From assembly GCF_000612625.1 (NCBI RefSeq), contig NZ_CCAS010000006.1:62001-126000 (forward strand): a stretch of 64,000 nucleotides of DNA. The letters are read 5' to 3'. This stretch comes from Neobacillus jeddahensis. GTDB lineage: Bacteria > Bacillota > Bacilli > Bacillales > Cytobacillaceae. Below, piece by piece: positions 1-8,055 of the stretch. Under the pieces are notes generated by a model that did no database searches, was not told the origin of the DNA, and saw nothing but the letters and a program-made list of their open reading frames with translations. Position numbers and translations under genes: made by a program. The first letter of the stretch is position 1. Each line of letters starts with the position of its first letter.

Positions 1-998
1 TCGCCATTCAGCCGATTTAAGGCAGCATAGAGAGTGGATGATTTCCCCGATCCAGTAGGTCCAGTAATGAGGACGATTCCAGTTGGTTTTTCAATTAGCT
101 TTAAAAATCGATTCAAGTTAATTTTATTGAAGCCCAGATTGGTTATATCATTAATGGCCATTCCTAAATCCAATAGACGGAGGACGATCTTTTCGCCGAA
201 AACAGTGGGTAAGGTTGACACACGTAGATCGACTGGGTGAAAATCTAAGTTGATTTTAATCCGACCATCCTGTGGAATACGGTGTTCAGTAATGTCCAAA
301 TTGGCCATAATTTTTATCCTTGCCGTAAGAACACTTTGCATATGCTTCGGCAAACTTCTTTCCGTTCTAAGCACCCCATCCACGCGATAGCGGATAATTA
401 CCTTTGTCTCCTGTGGATCCAAATGAATATCACTTGCCTTTAAAGTAACGGCATTCGTTAAAATTTGATTGACCAGCTTAACAATTGGGGAATCCTGGTC
501 AATAATTTTATCATCTTCCCCTGCTTTGGTGGTTCCTTGCTCTATTAATAGCTCTTCAAAGCCCTCATCCATATCATAGAATTTATTGATAGCACGAAGA
601 ATATCATCCTTCGTGGCAATGGCTGTTTCGATATGAAAGCCTGTGGAAAGCCTTAAGTCATCAATGGTATAAAAGTCCATTGGATCTGCCATGGCAACGA
701 GCAGTTTTTCCCCTTCTTTTTTAAGCGGAATAATTAATTTTCTTTTTGCAATATCTTTAGGAACAATTGAAAAAATATTTGTATCGAAGGGATAGCGGTA
801 TAGACTTACGTGGGGGATTCCTAATTGAACTTCCAACACTTCAATGAGCTGTTGTTCTGTGATTAATCCCCTTTGAAGCAATGCATCTCCTAGTTTTTGA
901 TTAGGGTTTTTGTCCTTCAGAGTGGATTGAAGCTGATTTTCAGAGATCAAACCTGCTTCAACCAGCATATCTCCAAGTCTTTTCCTTCTCTGATTCAT
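1..998 (-). CDS. pilB: Type IV pilus assembly ATPase PilB/GspE family (3' end cut by window edge)
   Basis: This is the hexameric ATPase that powers pilin polymerisation at the cytoplasmic membrane. 332 codons are visible, and the C-terminal part lies left of the window. The N-terminus carries two RLGxxL-type repeats (R7-L8-G9 and K35-L36-G37, each followed by GLIxxxxL), which resemble the c-di-GMP-binding MshEN domain. The central ATPase domain follows (PIVKLVNQ, then ASDIHLDP), and a Walker A GPTGSGKSS sits near residue 313. The ATG start has an AAGGAG-type site upstream, just after the stop of the VanW-type gene, so it is the fourth gene of a leftward operon. A GspE of a competence or secretion system would look similar; the divergent prepilins favour a type IV pilus. 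The family is certain and the gene name is an inference. Confidence 0.88.
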   Translation of the reverse strand, partial: MNQRRKRLGDMLVEAGLISENQLQSTLKDKNPNQKLGDALLQRGLITEQQLIEVLEVQLGIPHVSLYRYPFDTNIFSIVPKDIAKRKLIIPLKKEGEKLLVAMADPMDFYTIDDLRLSTGFHIETAIATKDDILRAINKFYDMDEGFEELLIEQGTTKAGEDDKIIDQDSPIVKLVNQILTNAVTLKASDIHLDPQETKVIIRYRVDGVLRTERSLPKHMQSVLTARIKIMANLDITEHRIPQDGRIKINLDFHPVDLRVSTLPTVFGEKIVLRLLDLGMAINDITNLGFNKINLNRFLKLIEKPTGIVLITGPTGSGKSSTLYAALNRLNG

Positions 999-1019
999 TA
1001 TTATCCCTGCTTTTTCTCC

Positions 1020-2378
1020 TTATTTAGCCTCTTCATTTGGCTTTCCCCATAAATCACTGGAATCTTGATTATTTTCCGTAGTGTCCGACTCAGATGTCCC
1101 AGTATTTTCGTTTATATTTCCATCATTTGTCGTATCTGTGTCAGTAGATGGATTGGCAGGATCGGGAGTACTCGTGGAGTTTCCAATTTCGCCCGTTTGA
1201 TTGGTATTATTTGTATTAGTAGAAGATGCCGTACCTTTCGTTAATAAACTATGAATAATTACTTGATTAATTGGTGGATAAAAATCCTCAGCTAGTAACG
1301 TTTTATCCAATAGGCTTCCGTCCTTGTCCATTTTTTCACGGAATACCTTAATGATTACGCCTTCTTTTCCTTTAATAGCTATCTTTTCACTATATAAAGG
1401 AAGTTTCGCATCATACTGAATAATCGTTTTTGGTGGAAAGGTCTCTTTATCATTTTGAACTGCTTTGTAGCTATACGGTAATTTTGTCCCTTCTACTGAT
1501 ACATAAAGTAATTGATCCATTTTTTTGAAGCTTAATGTAAACGTTTGATCATTTGGATTTGTGAACACAAAGTCCATATTATTGCTGGAATCGATTTTTA
1601 CTTCAAATCCCTCTTCAGCATAACTCGGTAATTCCCTACTAATATGTCTCTCAGTAATAACAAAATTCGTTGGTATGATTGCCTTGTAGATGGCACCGGC
1701 AATCTTTCCTAACGTTTCAGAAGAATAGGATTCCGCAATTTCCAGCTGATTTAATAATGAAAAGGAACTTTGCGGACCAATGACTATTGATGGAAATTGC
1801 TGTACCCATTGATCAAACTCACCATTCTGATCTTGAAATGGGATTGTCGACTCAGAGATTACGTCTCCCTTTTGTTGCGTTGAGAAAAAGTTATTAACTT
1901 GAATGACATGGTTGCCTTTATCTAGTTTGGAGGCATAGCTGATTAATTCCTTTTTAAGGGAAGCCTTATCAAACAACTTATTTCCAACCAGATCTGGTGA
2001 TAGTTGACCAAGAAAGGAATCAAGATTTTTATCATTAATCCCCACTTGCAACTCTGATTTTTGCTGTGAATTAGCTATTTCTAAAGACTCCTCTAAATGA
2101 AAGTCAAAAGAATTTAGGTTTAATCGTAAGGCTTTTTCCTTGTATTTCATGATGATGGCAGTGTTGCTTTCCCATTCCTGTTGTTGATCCTTTAATAAAG
2201 AAAGAGCTTTTTTTTCACTTAGGCCCGAGACATCTACAGTACTAATTTTTGTACCTGATTTAAATTGGTTATTAAACAGATGATCATAGGCCAAAGCGCC
2301 ATAATTGGAAAAGCCAAAAGTGTAGACTGTACAAAGTAGCAGAGTCAAAAAAAACTTCGTCCCCTGGGAATTTCTCAT
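1020..2378 (-). CDS. VanW-family exported protein with PG-binding-like and G5-like regions
   Basis: This 452-residue protein begins with a hydrophobic anchor or signal (about residues 9-28). An N-terminal region (about 40-130) starts with VDVSGLSEKKALSLL, as in the peptidoglycan-binding-like domain of YoaR/VanW proteins. A VanW-like core (about 196-285) contains SFSLLNQL, TERHISRELPSY and FTNPNDQTF. A G5-like stretch (about 314-378) is followed by a Ser/Thr/Asn/Asp-rich low-complexity tail. The GGGxCQ signature of typical VanW proteins is replaced by GKIAGAIYK, so the core is divergent. GGGGGT lies 10 bases before the ATG. It sits 19 bases after the PRC-barrel gene and 21 bases before pilB, so it is translated within the pilus operon. 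A cell-wall-facing role supporting pilus passage is plausible but unproven. Confidence 0.72.
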   Translation of the reverse strand: MRNSQGTKFFLTLLLCTVYTFGFSNYGALAYDHLFNNQFKSGTKISTVDVSGLSEKKALSLLKDQQQEWESNTAIIMKYKEKALRLNLNSFDFHLEESLEIANSQQKSELQVGINDKNLDSFLGQLSPDLVGNKLFDKASLKKELISYASKLDKGNHVIQVNNFFSTQQKGDVISESTIPFQDQNGEFDQWVQQFPSIVIGPQSSFSLLNQLEIAESYSSETLGKIAGAIYKAIIPTNFVITERHISRELPSYAEEGFEVKIDSSNNMDFVFTNPNDQTFTLSFKKMDQLLYVSVEGTKLPYSYKAVQNDKETFPPKTIIQYDAKLPLYSEKIAIKGKEGVIIKVFREKMDKDGSLLDKTLLAEDFYPPINQVIIHSLLTKGTASSTNTNNTNQTGEIGNSTSTPDPANPSTDTDTTNDGNINENTGTSESDTTENNQDSSDLWGKPNEEAK

Positions 2379-2397
2379 GTGGAGTTACCCCCTTCAA

Positions 2398-3168
2398 TTA
2401 AGCTTGAACATTCATTGACAGTTCAACAAGTACACTTGGAAATTGTTTCTGGACTTTTACGATATCTTCTGTTGATAATATCGCCCCTTCCTGAAGCAAC
2501 AGGTTTCCATTTGTGTCATAAATATCCTTCAAAAGTTTTTTTCCTTTTAGGATTTCTATTTGCTTTTCTTTAAGGGCAAGGATTTCAACATCTTCACCTG
2601 TACTTTGAGATACATCAGGTTCATTTCCCTTTTCTTCATCCTCAACTACAACTGGCTGCAGACGTTCAGGATCTAGTTCACTTGTACTTGTTAAAAATTG
2701 ACTTCCTGCGTCCTCTTTTACAATAATAATGTCTTTTCCATACGTCAGAACATTTTCAGCAGAAAGGGCAACCTGATGACCATTAACAATTAATTCCATA
2801 CCGAGGATCATTCCTGAATTTTCATCTACAAAGTATTCTGTAACTTCACCAAGGAGTTCTCCCTTTCTTGTCATAACTTTAGTATTAGAAATTTTAATTT
2901 TTTTATTAACAAGTTGACTTGTAATCGGAATTTCATTTAAATCTATAATCGCATTTTCACTATCGACCGTTAGAGCATATTCTCCAATCCCAACGACCTT
3001 CTTAAAAGGAATTGCTTTAATACTAACCTGCCAATCTTCGTTATCAATCGTTAAAAAATCAATCGATCCTTTATCCGGGTTAATCACTAATGATTTGACT
3101 TTACCTACTTGGATTCCATCTGTAATACTGATAATTGGTAATCCTGTAATCTGAGAGCTATTTTTCAT
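2398..3168 (-). CDS. PRC-barrel domain protein in pilus operon
   Basis: This 256-residue soluble protein has two consecutive PRC-barrel-like domains. The first is about residues 8-80 (GLPIISITDGIQVGKVKSLVINP) and the second about 92-155 (TRKGELLGEVTEYFVDENSG). An acidic linker follows, then a C-terminal segment LLKDIYDTNGNLLLQEG that looks like a further small beta module. PRC-barrels are small beta folds used for protein-protein contacts in RNA processing and photosynthetic complexes; no catalytic residues are expected. The start has a GGTGTGGTGA Shine-Dalgarno site. It lies between the repeat-bearing membrane protein gene and the VanW-family gene, so an adaptor role in the pilus machine is an inference from position only. 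Confidence 0.75.
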   Translation of the reverse strand: MKNSSQITGLPIISITDGIQVGKVKSLVINPDKGSIDFLTIDNEDWQVSIKAIPFKKVVGIGEYALTVDSENAIIDLNEIPITSQLVNKKIKISNTKVMTRKGELLGEVTEYFVDENSGMILGMELIVNGHQVALSAENVLTYGKDIIIVKEDAGSQFLTSTSELDPERLQPVVVEDEEKGNEPDVSQSTGEDVEILALKEKQIEILKGKKLLKDIYDTNGNLLLQEGAILSTEDIVKVQKQFPSVLVELSMNVQA

Positions 3169-3246
3169 TTAAGTCACCACACCTAAAGTTTAATTTTTCA
3201 TTTCTTCAATATAATGTAACCATACACTACTTTATAACAAATTTCG

Positions 3247-4632
3247 TTATTTTTCTGCATATAATGTGTTTAAAAATTGTATTTCTTGTAATAAAACAGG
3301 ATGATTTGACACTTTTTCCTCCAATTGGGACAAAACAGGCGATAATTGAGTATATTGTTTTTCGGATAGATAGTGTCGAACTAATATCATGGCAATCGTG
3401 TAGTATTCAGAAACAGGTAAATTTGGATGTAAATAGTCTACCAATAATTGTTCGTATTGTTCTGAGTTCATTAGCTTTCGGGACAATTGGAGCTGTGAAA
3501 TGAACGTTCCAAATAATTGCTTATGTAGCTCGTCATTTTCTAGCGTTTTCTGGTCTTGAACCCTTGTTTCTATTTTCTCTTCTACTTCTTCCATTACTTC
3601 AACTGAGTCTTCTACACCTGTTATTTCCGTCACTTCGACTACGTCATCTACACCTGTTATTTCCGCTACTTCGTCTACGTCTTCAACATCTGTTATTTCC
3701 GTCACTTCGACTACGTCATCTACACCTGTTATTTCCGCTACTCCGTCTACGTCTTTAACATCTGTTATTTCCGCCACTTCGACTACGTCATCTACACCTG
3801 TTATTTCCGCTACTTCGTCTACGTCTTCAACCTCTATTTCCTCTACTACTATTAGATCGTCCATATCTTCTGTTTCTACATCAGTTTTTCCTAGGTCGAT
3901 ATGTACATTTCCATCGTCAAGGTCTGTCAATCCACCCTCAAACATTAGTTGTTCAAGTTCAGCCAGGTAACTGCTTTCCAAAACTTGTTGATCATCTTGT
4001 AAATTGTTCTCAAGCGTATTAGTCTGTTCCAACTTTGTTAACCCTAGTTCTGTGGAAGATACGTTTACATCCTCCTTTGAAAACTTGAAAAATTCCTCAT
4101 CGTCATCTATTATAGTTCCCTCATCAGTGAATGGTTCAATTTCGTTTAGTTGTTCCAAAAGTGATTGTTCATCATTCACTTCTTGTTTCTCTAACTGTAC
4201 CGATTCCATGAGAACTGAAATGTCCTCAAATAAGTGCTCATTTTGTTCCTCTTGAAATATTTCTTGATTCTCTACCTTTTCAAGATCCAGCTTAACCGGA
4301 AGATCTTCATGAATATGATTAATTTCACGTAAGGGTGTCTCTGGATTTAGATTCGTTTCCATCAATGTTGAATGATCCTCATCTTTTTGAATAAAAATAG
4401 CTGGAGCTAATTTCTTCATCCCCCATAAAGTGGTAAGGGTGACAAATAAAAACAATAATAAAATAGTTTGCCAAAGAGCGAATATTGACCTTGAGAGTAT
4501 TCCTAATAGTGCGAAAACGAACGAGAGTCCTAAGAATAACATCTTCCCTTTAGTTGTAAATCCTAATCGTAAAAAGAAAATGATTGGAGCTAGTATAATC
4601 ATTGATAGTAGTGCAATTACATATGCATTCAT
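3247..4632 (-). CDS. Membrane protein with acidic tandem-repeat linker and helical C-terminus
   Basis: I do not recognise this family. The chosen ATG (461 residues) has AGAGGTGAG seven bases upstream; an in-frame TTG 18 bases further up has no better site. Three hydrophobic segments lie at about residues 4-24, 31-48 and 50-72. A long Glu/Asp-rich region of about 280 residues follows. Inside it are seven 12-residue repeats of the type GVDDVVEVAEIT alternating with DVEDVDEVAEIT. The last 95 residues look like TPR-type paired helices. It is the first gene of the leftward pilus operon, and its start faces the prepilin operon. A membrane-anchored scaffold that reaches into the cytoplasm would fit; function is unknown. 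Confidence 0.7.
   Translation of the reverse strand: MNAYVIALLSMIILAPIIFFLRLGFTTKGKMLFLGLSFVFALLGILSRSIFALWQTILLLFLFVTLTTLWGMKKLAPAIFIQKDEDHSTLMETNLNPETPLREINHIHEDLPVKLDLEKVENQEIFQEEQNEHLFEDISVLMESVQLEKQEVNDEQSLLEQLNEIEPFTDEGTIIDDDEEFFKFSKEDVNVSSTELGLTKLEQTNTLENNLQDDQQVLESSYLAELEQLMFEGGLTDLDDGNVHIDLGKTDVETEDMDDLIVVEEIEVEDVDEVAEITGVDDVVEVAEITDVKDVDGVAEITGVDDVVEVTEITDVEDVDEVAEITGVDDVVEVTEITGVEDSVEVMEEVEEKIETRVQDQKTLENDELHKQLFGTFISQLQLSRKLMNSEQYEQLLVDYLHPNLPVSEYYTIAMILVRHYLSEKQYTQLSPVLSQLEEKVSNHPVLLQEIQFLNTLYAEK
3590..3841. repeat. 36-bp coding tandem repeat, about 7 units with 72-bp superperiod
   Basis: The phrase ttatttcc recurs every 36 bases, with unit anchors at 3614, 3650, 3686, 3722, 3758, 3794 and 3830. 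Adjacent units differ, and every second unit is more alike, so the higher-order period is 72 bases. It stays in frame and encodes 12-residue acidic/Val repeats in the membrane protein gene. Copy number is likely to vary between strains. Confidence 0.92.
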
Positions 4633-4920
4633 TGCCTCACCTCTTTCCAAATAGTATAAAAGAATTATAAAAGCAACAAAATTTTACTTTTCTCCATTGT
4701 TTTTCGCTTAATTTCTGCATTAACAGACAAATAATGACTCTAAAATATTGTATAATAATAATAGAAAATTTGAAAGACTCTTCAGTGGTTTAAACGGAAA
4801 ATTTACTTTGATTCCCAAATAACGGGATATATGAACTAATTTACTGACTATCATCAAGTATGCTAAAGTACCTAGAACCTAAATACATATCAGTTCGCCT
4901 TTTTAAGAAAGGGAGATATT

Positions 4921-5406
4921 ATGGAGTTTAAGAAAAGACTATGCAATTCAAGAGGCCTAACATTAATTGAAGTATTAATATCACTCACGATTTTAGGAAT
5001 TATTTCAATCGGAATTATGAATTTTTTCTCCCAGGCTTATTCCTTTACTAATTCTAATCAAAAAAAAACCAATGCCATTAATGTTGCACGAAATGCCATG
5101 ATGTACATGGAAAAACAAAGTTTCATTCAAACGATGAAGGACTTTGAAGATCATCCTACCAAAGAACGTGCCCTATTCATTTGCAATGAAAGATATACAT
5201 TGTTCTGGAAAGGGGATCCGATTGATACAGGTTGTATACCCATCTCGATTAATAAAATTGATTACACAGTAAGCATCCGCTCCAACAAAGAGGAAGAGTA
5301 TAAAGCCTTTATTCTTCCACTAATTGTGAAGGTGGAATGGAGTATTAATCAAAAGAAATATTCAACTGAACTTGAGGGAGTTATAAAAAGTGAAGATATT
5401 CGATGA
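4921..5406 (+). CDS. Type IV prepilin-like minor pilin 1 (GspI/PilV-like)
   Basis: This 161-residue protein has a class III leader ending in RG at residues 11-12. The mature N-terminus LTLIEVLISLTILGI follows, with the conserved Glu at mature position 5. A prepilin peptidase would cut after G12, and the hydrophobic helix would pack in the pilus core or bind the initiating complex. The remainder is a short globular head with three cysteines (leader C8 excluded: residues near FICNERY and TGCIPI). AAAGGGAG lies at a good distance before the ATG. It is the first of three overlapping or closely spaced prepilin genes and overlaps the next by 17 bases. Its place and size resemble the I-type minor pseudopilin. 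Confidence 0.85.
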   Translation: MEFKKRLCNSRGLTLIEVLISLTILGIISIGIMNFFSQAYSFTNSNQKKTNAINVARNAMMYMEKQSFIQTMKDFEDHPTKERALFICNERYTLFWKGDPIDTGCIPISINKIDYTVSIRSNKEEEYKAFILPLIVKVEWSINQKKYSTELEGVIKSEDIR

Positions 5407-5962
5407 AAAGGGTGTAACCTTAATAGAGCTTCTAGCAACAATAACAGTCCTAATGATCGTGTTACCTGTTATTTACGGTGTATTTTCATCGGGATTAAAG
5501 CTATATAACAAAATTCAAGTTGAAGGTCAATTAAGAGACGACGCCGATTACGCTGTAACCATGATTATGAACACTTTCTATTCATACCCTTTTGATGAGG
5601 TGAAAGACTGTGGTGGAAATTGTCTTGAATTAGTCAATAAGAAGGAGACTAAGGTGGAACAGGTACCAGGTCAAGACTTTTACCAAATTGAAAAAGATAA
5701 AGAATTACTAAGCACCGAGACAACCTCCATTCAAATTAAAGTGGTTGAAACAAACGAGACCAGCAAAGCAAGTCAACAGCTTGAAATAGACGGAAAAATA
5801 CTTGATGGTATCTATTTTGAACATTTAGAAATATCCTATTCTTGCAATAAACAGGGATCCATTCCAGGTAACTGCGATGATGGTATGATACAAATCGATT
5901 TACAACTAAACAATGACCGGCTAAACAAGCCTTTTAATTTAACAAGCCGATTCGGCTTCTAG
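5390..5962 (+). CDS. Type IV prepilin-like minor pilin 2 (GspJ/PilW-like)
   Basis: This 190-residue prepilin starts at a GTG inside the end of the preceding gene, with GAGGGAG nine bases upstream. The leader is only eight residues and ends in KG. The mature protein begins VTLIELLATITVLMIVLPVIYGVFSSG with Glu at position 5. Two cysteine pairs (DCGGNC, and SYSC with GNCDD) suggest disulfides in the extracytoplasmic head. Size and order match the J-type or PilW-type minor pilin that forms the tip complex with I- and K-type partners. The start codon choice is set by the overlap and the leader motif. Confidence 0.84.
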   Translation: MKIFDEKGVTLIELLATITVLMIVLPVIYGVFSSGLKLYNKIQVEGQLRDDADYAVTMIMNTFYSYPFDEVKDCGGNCLELVNKKETKVEQVPGQDFYQIEKDKELLSTETTSIQIKVVETNETSKASQQLEIDGKILDGIYFEHLEISYSCNKQGSIPGNCDDGMIQIDLQLNNDRLNKPFNLTSRFGF

Positions 5963-5973
5963 GGAGTGAGTGT

Positions 5974-8010
5974 TTGTTGATCACTAACCAAAGGGGTAAT
6001 GCCCTTATTACCGTTCTTCTGATTTCATTAGTTTTTACCACTCTCGGTTTGGCAATTGTGTCCTCCTCCATCAGCGGGGCAAAACGTGTCGAAAATAGAG
6101 AGACCGATATCAATTTATCCTTCAACGCCATGAAAGTAGTCGAGGAAGTAACAACAAATATTACCAAATCACTAAATACCATGAATCTTGATTTTTATAT
6201 GGATAAAACATCACCAAGTAACATTACCATTTTTCCACAATTTGACCCTGAACTAAGAGGACTGATGGAAAATTCTTTAATATCGATAAGAAAGAATCAT
6301 CAAGAACAAATTGACTGCCTTGCCATTATCGATGAAAGTGGTTCCACTCCTGAAAGGATTGGAACATCGGGAACTTGTATTAATAATTTATCTAAATTTA
6401 CTGCCAATGATATTGAAACTGACAAGGATTTTACAAGGGTCTTTGAAATTGTTCTAATTACAAAAAACCCCAATAAACAAGAAGGACAAATAAAGCGAAC
6501 TATTCGCAAGCGGATTATCCTTTCGCCACTGCCAAGTTTCCTTAAATATGCGGTTGGGTCGAATTCGGACGATGATGATTCAGGTCTGATCCTTAATGGT
6601 TCCCCTAATATAAACGGCAATACTTACGCAAATAAATTAACGATTGACGAAAAAGCTCGTTACCAGTTAAGAGACACAAGCTGGAAATCTATAAGTACCC
6701 CCATGCCATCTATTATGGGTGATATGTATAGTAGTACGGCCAATTTACTGCCAATCATGAACCAAGCGGATAAGTTTTATAAACAAAAGGTCCCACCACT
6801 GAAGCATGATAGCCAATTTATTGATATCAATTTCTCAGCAACATTTAACGATCAGGCAAATAGGATTCTAGCCAATGGGAAATTAACTACAATTAACTCT
6901 GATATTGAAATTGGTGCTGATTTTAAAAGTGATCTTAATACTAAAATAAAAAGTAAGGTAGGAAGCATAAAAGAAAGTGGCGGAATTATTCAGCAAGGAG
7001 TCATTCAAAAACCAATTTCTATTTTTGGAAAATCAGATCAAACACTCCATGACATTTATTTGATCGAGAGTGACGTTGAACCAATCGAAATTCCAAATCC
7101 AGTGAAAATTACCGGAGATTTATATGTGATGAGTTCCGGAAATAATATTACCTTTAAGGATGACCTTTATGTCGATGGTGATCTCTATGTTGTCAGTTAT
7201 GATGATATCGCCTTACGAAATATTTACGTTACAGGGAATATCCATTTGGTCAATTTTGATGGTTCCTTAACGGTTGGTCCTACAGTAGAATCTTCGAATA
7301 GTGCTGCCAATATATATTGTGGGGACACTGTATATATGGAATCTAAAGCACCAGATCAGATTGGAAAAGGGATTGAAGTAAATGGTGATATGATTGCAGG
7401 CGGTGATTTACATCTTAATCCTATCAATACGGCAATCAAGATCAACAAAAATATGGTAATCAACGGCTCCTTGAATATTAAGGGAGATGATGAACTAGAT
7501 TTGCAAACGGCTGAGGCTGAAAATGATGATTTAGTCTTTGATTCCGTTGTTTACGTGGGAAATACCGCCACCATCTCAAATGTTAATATATTAGGTGCAG
7601 CTAACAATGAAAAAGAATTAGTCTTACTTGCAAATAAGGATCTCATGATTACTAGAATGAATGAATTTAATAATTTTAAGCCACTTACTGAAGAAACTGC
7701 AAATTACTTACCGCAAGAAGATAACGTGATCAAACCTTTAAAAGCCTTTTTCTACACCGAATCTAAAGCAGAGCTTTACGGAGTAGGATCTCTCTTTTAC
7801 ATTGAGGGAGGGCTGTTTGCAAAGAACAGGTTAGAAATCAATGCCATTAGGGGGGAAGTAAAAAACATCAATAACTTGGAGTCGATCCAAGAAGATAAAT
7901 TATCCCGATTTATTGTCGATTTTAATAGTGATGTCCTTCTCCATCGGGTTGATGCCTTACCAATTGTCAAACAACTACAAATCTATTCTGATGAACTCAT
8001 TATGGAATGA
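5974..8010 (+). CDS. Large GspK/PilX-like minor pilin with beta-repeat body
   Basis: This 678-residue protein starts at TTG (a second TTG follows directly) after GGGAGTGAG, 11 bases after the previous gene. The N-terminus is prepilin-like: QRG at residues 6-8, then NALITVLLISLVFTTLGLAIV. The residue at mature position 5 is Thr, not Glu, which is typical of K-type pseudopilins that cap the filament. Residues about 360-560 hold repeated GDLYV, VDGDLYVVS, VTGNIHLV, VNGDMIAGGDL and INGSLNI motifs, suggesting a beta-helix or bactofilin-like stack. Two cysteines (about residues 114 and 133) may pair. Most K-type proteins are about 300 residues, so this one is unusually long. It closes the rightward operon before a terminator. 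Confidence 0.78.
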   Translation: MLITNQRGNALITVLLISLVFTTLGLAIVSSSISGAKRVENRETDINLSFNAMKVVEEVTTNITKSLNTMNLDFYMDKTSPSNITIFPQFDPELRGLMENSLISIRKNHQEQIDCLAIIDESGSTPERIGTSGTCINNLSKFTANDIETDKDFTRVFEIVLITKNPNKQEGQIKRTIRKRIILSPLPSFLKYAVGSNSDDDDSGLILNGSPNINGNTYANKLTIDEKARYQLRDTSWKSISTPMPSIMGDMYSSTANLLPIMNQADKFYKQKVPPLKHDSQFIDINFSATFNDQANRILANGKLTTINSDIEIGADFKSDLNTKIKSKVGSIKESGGIIQQGVIQKPISIFGKSDQTLHDIYLIESDVEPIEIPNPVKITGDLYVMSSGNNITFKDDLYVDGDLYVVSYDDIALRNIYVTGNIHLVNFDGSLTVGPTVESSNSAANIYCGDTVYMESKAPDQIGKGIEVNGDMIAGGDLHLNPINTAIKINKNMVINGSLNIKGDDELDLQTAEAENDDLVFDSVVYVGNTATISNVNILGAANNEKELVLLANKDLMITRMNEFNNFKPLTEETANYLPQEDNVIKPLKAFFYTESKAELYGVGSLFYIEGGLFAKNRLEINAIRGEVKNINNLESIQEDKLSRFIVDFNSDVLLHRVDALPIVKQLQIYSDELIME

Positions 8011-8012
8011 TA

Positions 8013-8050
8013 AAAAGCCTCGTTTCTATTTGTTAAGAAACGAGGCTTCT
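8013..8050. terminator. Bidirectional terminator between minor pilin 3 and VWA protein genes
   Basis: A 13-bp perfect stem (AAGCCTCGTTTCT at 8015-8027 with its complement at 8036-8048) has an 8-base loop. It lies between two convergent stops and is flanked by A and T runs. Confidence 0.9.
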
Positions 8051-8055
8051 TCATT

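Noticed and set aside
3590-3841. Regular 36-base repeats looked like a CRISPR array
   Set aside because: The repeats are contiguous without spacers, stay in one reading frame and encode acidic 12-residue units.
4651-4920. c-di-GMP riboswitch or ComK boxes between the divergent pilus operons
   Set aside because: No GEMM-like core and no correctly spaced AAAA-N5-TTTT pair were found; only AT-rich sequence with a TATAAT.
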